Origin: Conchocele bisecta
Taxonomy: Eukaryota > Mollusca > Bivalvia > Lucinida > Thyasiridae
Length of the DNA: 64,000 nt
Assembly (NCBI GenBank): GCA_029237695.1
Contig: CM055268.1
Coordinates: forward strand, 57,435,131 to 57,499,130
Direction: 5' to 3'
The notes beneath the pieces were generated by a model, which ran no database searches, was not told where the DNA came from, and saw only the letters and a list, made by a program, of their open reading frames with translations. Each line of letters starts with the position of its first letter. Positions within the stretch are counted from its first letter, which is position 1. The position numbers were made by a program, and so were the translations under genes. Shown here piece after piece: positions 58,518 through 64,000 of this stretch.

Positions 58518-59911
58518 ATGGATACCAAAGCATTTAGCTTTAACTCTAATGTAAAGTACGCGTCGGAGGTAAATACACACAAAAAGACGTTGTTAAACCC
58601 CCCTTGTACACCCAACCGTAACGGTTAGACCGGACACGGCTTTGCCACCAATTTCCCTAATATCTTTGAACAATATAGGCTGCCCAAGATTACTACAATG
58701 GAGGTGGTAAACGGGTGGAAAGCAACACCGATGCAGTTTTGGCAGAACCAAATAAATTTCGCTGTATGGTGCGCAACAGCCGGGTGTGGAGTTTCATAAA
58801 GACCATCTGACATCCAAGAATGTCATGTTCCAAAGTGTCTACAACTTTCACGTGTATTATACTATTAGGAGGATTCTCAAAGAACTAGGTATTTCACTAC
58901 CTCAAGACGACGCCTGGGATCCCATTTCCAATGCATACGACCGTATGGCCTTTGAAAGACTGTGTAACGAATTCAACGTTTCAAAAGACGCGGACTGGAG
59001 ACAGAAAGCATTTCCTACCAGCACCGGCCTCTGGGGACGTTCTCATTCACGGCCAGTCCGGGCGGGAATTGGACAAAGACTGATTTTAGACACGATCACT
59101 CCGGTGACCACATCGTCAGTCGGAACGCCGGGAATTTTGACCCCGCGACTATGACATTCGGGCCGGAAGTGTCTGGAGGTCGGCACTGTGGCGTGTTTTT
59201 CTTGTAAAATGTTACCTCCGAAACGGGCTCACGTCGTATTATATACAGCAGGCTGCTGAGGTTCAGGACGCGTGGGGTACATTTATGTTAGATAAGGGTA
59301 TAGGGTTCACGCAGGCCGGGTGGTTTACTCGCGTCAACGACTCCATTCGCACGTACGTCTGGGCCATCCCCGGCGCACAGAAGCAAACTCGCAGTTCTAT
59401 ACTGGGCACGGGAACGGCGTTTGATGCACAAAAACAATTCTTGGCACTTGTAGAGGACGCCATCTCAGCTAGGGTGGACCTGGAGAAGGCGATCCAGAAT
59501 TATCAAGACGTTTTACAGAATGCCAGCACCCCAGTAGACTATGTATTTGGAATAGGTCTTTATATGGCGCCGAGCAATATGATACTACGAGACGACCCGG
59601 TTGACGGTTACAATAATCAGATCGTAATCGCCACCGCCAATCAAAAAATCGGCCAAAACGGTAACGTGAACACGGATATCATCAAGCGCACCCCCAACAT
59701 GATCGGGTTCAACAGTGGAACCGATTTCATAAAACACAAAATGGATTCACCTCCCCCAATTCGTAAATTGGACACACAATCGAACCCAGTACCCCCAATT
59801 CGTAAATTGGATGCACCATCGAGTTCCATCAACAGACCAATCGCGATTGGAGAAACACCAATCATCAACAATGTTGAAATTGGAAGACAACACACGAGGA
59901 GGAGAAATTAG
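58518..59911 (+). pseudogene. Conserved uncharacterised protein of the element, broken
   Basis: ATG at 58,518 (MDTKAFSFNSNVKYASEVNT) opens a frame cut by TAG at 58,626-58,628. It continues in the same frame to about 58,790 (WKATPMQFWQNQINFAVWC), then shifts into 58,786-59,154 (MFQSVYNFHVYYTIRRILKE), then again into 59,285-59,911 (GFTQAGWFTRVNDSIRTYVW; DAQKQFLALVEDAISARVDL). The C-terminus has three PPIRKLD-type repeats (59,750-59,830) and a basic end. About 460 residues in the ancestor. Homologues recalled in cnidarians are unannotated. Divergent from the 57,820 gene with only 17 bp between starts, so a shared promoter is likely. Role unknown; an internal virion protein is one option. Confidence 0.6.
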
Positions 59912-59940
59912 GGCTCGTCGTCACCCTCGTGGCGATCGGA

Positions 59941-61262
59941 TTATTTACGCTTTGGTTGTAGGAACTCTCTGGCGAAGAATAGTAGGAGACCGGCGATTGT
60001 CACGATTAAAGCCCAGGTATTTTTTTTTTGGCTAGCCATCCGGCCGTTTTTGATAATATAGATAGCAAGTAAGAAACGATACTTCCGATCAGTCCAGGTA
60101 GTGCGGCAGCCGCCTTTCCAGCTAATTTACTAGAAGACTGGCGAGGGCTTTTAGTTGTTTTTTTATCCACTCCTTGGCTCCACCAGATGGAGCGGGTGCT
60201 GGTGCTGGTGCTGGAGCGGGTGGTGGCGCCGCACCACCAGTGAAAGCTAGAACTATGGTCGATATAGTCATGCCGATAGCAACGAGGATGCTTGCTATCG
60301 TGACGCCCTGCTCTCTGAACAGAGTGCGAAGACGCTCACCGAGTGTCGTCTCCTCGTGCAGGACCCTCGAGATTGATTCACGGATCCGACTTATTTGTGT
60401 GCGGAGAGCCTCACAGTTAGCCGAGGCGGCCTCCAAGCGAGCTTCTCTTTCATCCCGCAAAGACCGCAGTCGTTCGGCGATCCGCTCGGTAGATTCTCTA
60501 TCGTCACCGGCTTCCTCCAGTTTTTTTTCTTCTAGCGCGATATGTTCATCCAGCGCCGTGAGTTTGGAGAGGTTAAGGACCAGTTCGCCCCGGACCGTTT
60601 GTAGAGCCTTATCGAGTCCACGGAGTTCTCGAAGAGGTAACGGTGGTCATCGTTGAGTATTTCCCCCAATTGCGATTGGACGCTGAACGTGGTCTCCATC
60701 GTGTTAATAACGTCGGTGGCTATTTGAGGGACCTCTCTGAGCTCGACCGTTTCTATCGCGGTGGCCGTCGTCGCTAATAGTTTCGTCGGTAGACTGTAGG
60801 GCCTCTACAGCGCGGGCCGGCACAATTGTTTTACCCTCTTCCAATCCGTGAAGCCTAGTTCGTTCTTTATGATTTCGCCACCGCCCCGGTTTCCTGCAAT
60901 GGTGTTTAGCGATAGGGGTTTACCGGTCCTCGTGTTGACTATTGGAATATTTGATGCTGCTTTTAGTCGCAATCTACCGTTCATATCAAAGTTGAACTTG
61001 GAGTAGTCGCGACCGACAGAGGGGACCAGACCTTTTTCTGCTGCCAAACTGTTGTAGTAGTCGTTTACAGCTCCCTCGAGTAATTCCTGACTTTGACCAA
61101 CGCTGCTGGTAGCGCCACTATTTCCTCCAATCGCGATTGTATTGGAGGGGGTGTTTTGTCGAAGGTTGTGATGGAATCCTCGAAGTTATCATCATCATCA
61201 TCATAATCATCGACGTAATCGTCTCTGCCGATTTCATCCATGTCAGCATCGTAATCAGCCAT
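59941..61262 (-). pseudogene. Acidic coiled-coil membrane protein, broken
   Basis: Starts MADYDADMDEIGRDDYVDDY, very acidic. Continues in shifted frame with GLVPSVGRDYSKFNFDMNGR and NTIAGNRGGGEIIKNELGFT (60,805-61,047), then a coiled-coil stretch (60,470-60,790, frames broken), then RDEREARLEAASANCEALRT and the hydrophobic segment GVTIASILVAIGMTISTIVL. A Pro/Ala linker follows (60,174-60,240), and further hydrophobic segments lie in a shifted frame up to TAA at 59,941. About 430 residues. Ends 30 bp from the convergent gene at 59,911. The recalled family is common in cnidarian genomes and unannotated. A membrane-anchored virion or fusion-like spike is possible but not shown. Confidence 0.6.
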
Positions 61263-61351
61263 CTTTAATAATGTGTTTACAAATTAATTATGTATTAAAG
61301 ACAAAACCATACGGGTTTTAATAGTTTTCAATAATTTTGAAAAAATTAATT
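61263..61351. promoter_or_regulatory. Divergent intergenic promoter region
   Basis: 89 bp of A/T-rich sequence between the starts of the minus gene (61,262) and the capsid gene (61,352). It contains ATAATTTTGAAAAAATTA at 61,331-61,348, three bases before the capsid ATG. TTTAATAATGTGTTTAC faces the other gene. Confidence 0.55.
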
Positions 61352-62648
61352 ATGTCTTCGAGTCAATACGGTCGCAAACTCAATCCATACCGCAGACTGC
61401 GTGAGCCCCTCGGGGCAAAAGGCGTGAGACAGAGTGTCGTTATACGAACAACACCCATCGACGATCGACCAGAACCAGCAGCTCTTAGTCCGCTTCCCCA
61501 ACAATCGGAGCTAACGACGTCATTGTGCCGGTACTGTTCGCCTCGCTTTCACTATTTTGCTAACGTCGACGGACGCGGACCGAACCGTCGTTCAGAACCT
61601 GGGTCGCCGCCATCGTCAAGAAGACTATGATAAAGATTTTTTCTGGTAATGAGGTGATTTGTCGATCGACGACAGCGACGTCTACCATTGCTATCAGGAC
61701 CTGTGGAAGACGTCACACGAGCGTGAAAACGCTGTCTATCAAGGTATTGACACCAGTAAAAATAAGAACGTAACCAGACTTAGAATCGGGGCTGCTAACA
61801 AGGTAGATAACAACGCTAGTGACAACGCGGTCGCGGGCGCTTACGGCAACCGCTTCTACATCCCGCTCGACTTTGAGTTGCTGGAGAGTCACATGCCCTA
61901 CTATCAGAGCGCTTTGGCTGACCGCCTCGAATACGAACTAACGTTCAACGACTACGGCCGAGTTATCATAGCCAGCGACATGTTATCGACGTATACGATC
62001 GATAATGTTTCGCTGGAGTACGACATGGTCACGATGCCCGAACTCGCGCGATTGATCAGAACCCAGTATGCCGGGCGCGTTGCCATACTTTACGACCGAG
62101 TTCTTCGCCATCGCAAGATGACGAAAGACAAAGGCGACACATTGTGGAATATTAACGTCAACGTACCCGCCCGCTCGATGAAAGGTATACTGATGCTGTT
62201 CGAGGATGCTCGGTTCGCGTTCGGTGCTAGAAAAACCGACAGATTCTATAACCCCAAAATCACGAAGGTAGAGGTGACGATCGAGGGAGTCCCCAATCAA
62301 CTCTACAGCGCGGGTCTTCGCGCGCACCAGCAGTGGATGAAGTAAGAAAGCAGTTTGCTGCCGGCTCTAAGCGCTCGCCGGAGGTTGCAGCAGTTGCAAA
62401 AGACCTGCATCTCTCGGCCGTCTCCCTCGCGGAGTTCCTGAATACCAAATACGCGTTATGGCTAGACATGCGAGCCAGCCACGATGACCAAATACACGGT
62501 AGCGGACGCCAAGTTGAGAACGCTAGTGAGGGTGTGACGATCCAGATAACCAAAGAGGCGGACGGAGCCGGGCCATTGACGTGTACTTATATATACAGAC
62601 GCACAACTCAACATCGAAGATGGTCGATACGTATCAGCGATCTACTAA
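61352..62648 (+). pseudogene. Probable double-jelly-roll major capsid protein, frameshifted
   Basis: ATG 61,352 (MSSSQYGRKLNPYRRLREPL) follows the A/T motif. The main open part 61,659-62,345 has LWKTSHERENAVYQGI, LRIGAANK, RFYIPLDFELLESHMPYYQS and DRLEYELTFNDYGRVI. The pattern of a beta-rich segment with IPL.F followed by paired hydrophobic strands is typical of DJR capsid proteins, and I recall near-identical motifs in metazoan Polinton-like elements. Frame changes lie near 61,460-61,650, about 62,340 and about 62,590. The final frame closes at TAA 62,646-62,648. About 430 residues, short for Polinton capsids (usually larger), so the assignment is tentative. The protein would form the icosahedral shell. 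Confidence 0.6.
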
Positions 62649-63259
62649 TTCTAAAGAATTAATTAAGAAAATTAACAATCAATACCAATTCACGATTGGA
62701 GATGCTCACTCTGCCATAATATGTGGGCAGACAGGATGTGGAAAAACGGTTTTCATCCTAGACTTGCTCGAGGGCTCCTACCGCGATGCCTTTCGTCATA
62801 TTGTGATCCTGTGTCCAACTGTGCGGCACAACGATACTTATCAGCGGCGCCCTGGATATGACCGACCCTGAGGTATACGTTATTGACCCGGGTGATAGGC
62901 TTCACGATTGGTTTGCGTGGTTTATACCAAAGATTCCAGGGTGAGCCCACCCTATATGTGATTGACGATTGCTCGGCCAAGGCGGCGATGACCAAAATGA
63001 AGGACATGCTCTCCGAGCTCGCATTTTTTGGCCGCCATGCGAGGCAAAGCGTATGGATCTCCACTCAAAAATACAACGCCGTCCTCAAGGATCTGCGCGA
63101 GCAAACGAAATGGGTCGCCCTCTTTCACTGCAAGGACCGAGACTCATTCGATGACTGTCTTCGAGAGAATGACGTTATCCCACGCGCGAGGAGCGCCTGA
63201 AGGTCGACAGATGCTTTCCGAAAATTACTAAGCACGCCAAGCTTCTGCTAAAGACCTGA
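62620..63259 (+). pseudogene. A32/FtsK-HerA-type genome packaging ATPase, frameshifted
   Basis: ATG 62,620 (MVDTYQRSTNSKELIKKI) overlaps the capsid 3' end by 29 bp. Walker A is GQTGCGKT near 62,727. Walker B is TLYVIDDCS in the 62,883-63,200 frame. It is followed by LRENDVIP and REQTKWVALFHCKDRDSFDD. After a first shift near 62,840-62,890 and another near 63,185, the end is TGA 63,257-63,259. About 210 residues, normal for A32-like ATPases (around 200-260). The enzyme pumps viral DNA into the preformed capsid. Immediate linkage to the capsid gene is typical of DJR viruses. Confidence 0.78.
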
Positions 63260-63294
63260 TCAACCAACTGCTTATAAAGTAATCAATTAATTAA

Positions 63295-63320
63295 TAATTT
63301 TGAAAAAATTAGGAAAATTA
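63295..63320 (+). promoter_or_regulatory. Recurrent element motif, site 3
   Basis: ATAATTTTGAAAAAATTAGG and AAAATTA, matching 55,304 over 26 bases with few or no changes. It lies 150 bp before the small membrane protein gene and directly after the ATPase gene. Confidence 0.5.
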
Positions 63321-63338
63321 CAAAGTAATAAGCTATTG

Positions 63339-63437
63339 CAATGCTTAGCAATTGCTGAACAATGCTTAGCAATTGCTGAACAATGCTGAACAAATACTGA
63401 AAAAATGCTGAACAATGGTTAACAATTGTTAACAATT
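63339..63437 (+). repeat. Short tandem and palindromic repeats before 63,471
   Basis: A 21-bp unit CAATGCTTAGCAATTGCTGA occurs twice in tandem (63,339 and 63,360). Shorter variants (AATGCTGAACAA) and the palindrome GGTTAACAATTGTTAAC-like sequence follow. AGCAATTGCT is self-complementary. It may be a binding-site array. Confidence 0.6.
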
Positions 63438-63470
63438 TGGTGCTCCGCTGCGAGCTTTGTTGCGAGCATA

Positions 63471-63740
63471 ATGGTGATCATAAGTATCGGGTGGTGCGCT
63501 TGGCAATATGTTAAAGTGATGAGAGTTGTTAGAATAGTTAAATTAATTTTAAGAAAAATGAACTGCGACGAACTTCTCGATCAGCTAATGAAAGAAACCT
63601 CAACTCCGACTGCCAACAATAATGATCCGACAGAGCAATCGGGATCGGGGGTTGGTATTGGGTTGAGTGCAACGACTCCTAATGAAAATGAAAATGCGGC
63701 GCGACGAGAGCGGCTAGCTGCGCTGGTTGCTGGGGGATAA
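63471..63740 (+). CDS. Small single-pass membrane protein
   Basis: 89 residues from ATG 63,471 (MVIISIGWCAWQYVKVMRVV). Residues 1-12 plus the following valine-rich segment make a short N-terminal hydrophobic region that may anchor it in a membrane. Then a basic stretch (RIVKLILRKM), a helical part (NCDELLDQLMKETS) and a Gly/Ser/Asn-rich disordered tail ending VAGG. An upstream TTG-initiated extension exists in frame but lies in the repeat, so the ATG is preferred. Role unknown; such small proteins are common in DJR virus late gene clusters. Confidence 0.5.
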   Translation: MVIISIGWCAWQYVKVMRVVRIVKLILRKMNCDELLDQLMKETSTPTANNNDPTEQSGSGVGIGLSATTPNENENAARRERLAALVAGG

Positions 63741-63788
63741 TCGGAGCATTATCTCGGTAGGCGTCTCTCAGTTTTTCAGGTGGATAAG

Positions 63789-64000
63789 ATGTCAGATGCG
63801 GAGATCGATAAAATGTATGCGCGATACGAATCCAAATTGGGAGCAGAGTTGACAAAAACTCTTGGATCGGCGGCTATTCATTTGTACGCTACCACCGTTA
63901 GTATACTTCTCCCTATACCAAACACCGAAGGGTTGATTCACGATCTAGAGACTGACCCTTTTATAGGACACACTCTTAGAAGGGCATGCTGCTCAATTTA
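63789..64000 (+). CDS. Uncharacterised gene of the element, cut by window edge
   Basis: ATG 63,789 opens a frame that stays open to the last base (70 codons): MSDAEIDKMYARYESKLGAE, SAAIHLYATTVSILLPIPN and LIHDLETDPFIGHTLRRAC. Helical with one moderately hydrophobic stretch. I recall similar proteins in cnidarian genomes beside the same set of genes, without annotation. Starts 48 bp after the previous gene, same strand, so likely co-expressed. Confidence 0.6.
   Translation, partial: MSDAEIDKMYARYESKLGAELTKTLGSAAIHLYATTVSILLPIPNTEGLIHDLETDPFIGHTLRRACCSI

Larger units (their letters stand above)
53672..64000 (+). mobile_element. Endogenous virus-like element (Polinton/adintovirus-like), left part
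   Basis: From the end of the minisatellite to the window edge, at least nine closely packed genes lie on both strands. The set includes a probable double-jelly-roll capsid protein, a packaging ATPase and a fibre, i.e. virion functions. Gene order from left: unknown pair (+), membrane protein (-), fibre (-), unknown structural (-), unknown (+), coiled-coil membrane protein (-), capsid (+), ATPase (+), small membrane protein (+), unknown (+, truncated). The element continues beyond 64,000. No polymerase, integrase or protease is visible here, so assignment to Polintons or adintoviruses is by analogy. Nearly all genes carry small frameshifts or stops. Confidence 0.75.

Noticed and set aside
60174..60656. 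160-codon plus-strand frame inside the viral region
   Set aside because: Antisense shadow of the coiled-coil membrane gene; its Gly/Ala run mirrors that gene's Pro/Ala linker.
53672..64000. Polymerase B, integrase or protease of a Polinton
   Set aside because: Looked for in all frames; no motif seen within the window. They may lie beyond 64,000.

Overview
The window looks like repeat-dense animal nuclear DNA, probably from a bivalve mollusc. The bivalve guess rests on recalling a dispersed repeat at 16,509-16,620 (GACCAGCCTGCAC and GCGCAGTCTGATCAG) as common in clam-type genomes. The animal assignment rests on Ty3/Gypsy and Tc1 elements, many palindromic MITE-like repeats and almost no intact genes. 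No rRNA gene, confirmed tRNA gene or CRISPR array is seen. No ordinary host gene is intact; the best host-like trace is a broken exon candidate at 4,963-5,390.

Layout. 1-5,000: a 1.3 kb foldback element, tandem repeats and other inverted repeats. 5,397-10,243: a complete but dead Ty3/Gypsy LTR retrotransposon with matching 238-bp LTRs and a 5-bp target duplication (GACAT). 10,590-11,510: GACGTC and CCCATATGGG degenerate repeats. 11,500-18,800: short dispersed repeats and MITEs. 18,831-22,553: a fragmented long gene ending in a tesmin/TSO1-like cysteine-rich (CXC) domain. 23,800-47,100: a mosaic of at least five MITE families in both orientations, two decayed Tc1-type transposons (25,690-28,165 and 40,995-42,558) and several insertions of one element into another.

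47,767-53,670 is a 5.9 kb minisatellite of a 37-bp unit, with signs of a roughly 1.78 kb higher-order period. Immediately after it, from about 53,672 to the right edge, gene density rises sharply and the content becomes virus-like. This stretch carries a probable double-jelly-roll major capsid protein, an A32/FtsK-HerA-type packaging ATPase with Walker A and B, a coiled-coil fibre with a C-terminal head domain, membrane proteins and several uncharacterised genes. It is best read as an endogenous Polinton/adintovirus-like (or related, undescribed) double-stranded DNA virus that runs past the window. No polymerase B, integrase or protease is visible here. Nearly every gene is split by small frameshifts or stops, so it is a decaying insertion or the sequence has indel errors. 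A 17-base A/T motif recurs at three gene borders and may be the element's own promoter.

How the parts work together: the retrotransposon and Tc1 elements encode, or once encoded, their own mobilisation enzymes. The MITE families are probably mobilised in trans. The viral genes would together make a virion (shell, fibre, packaging motor).
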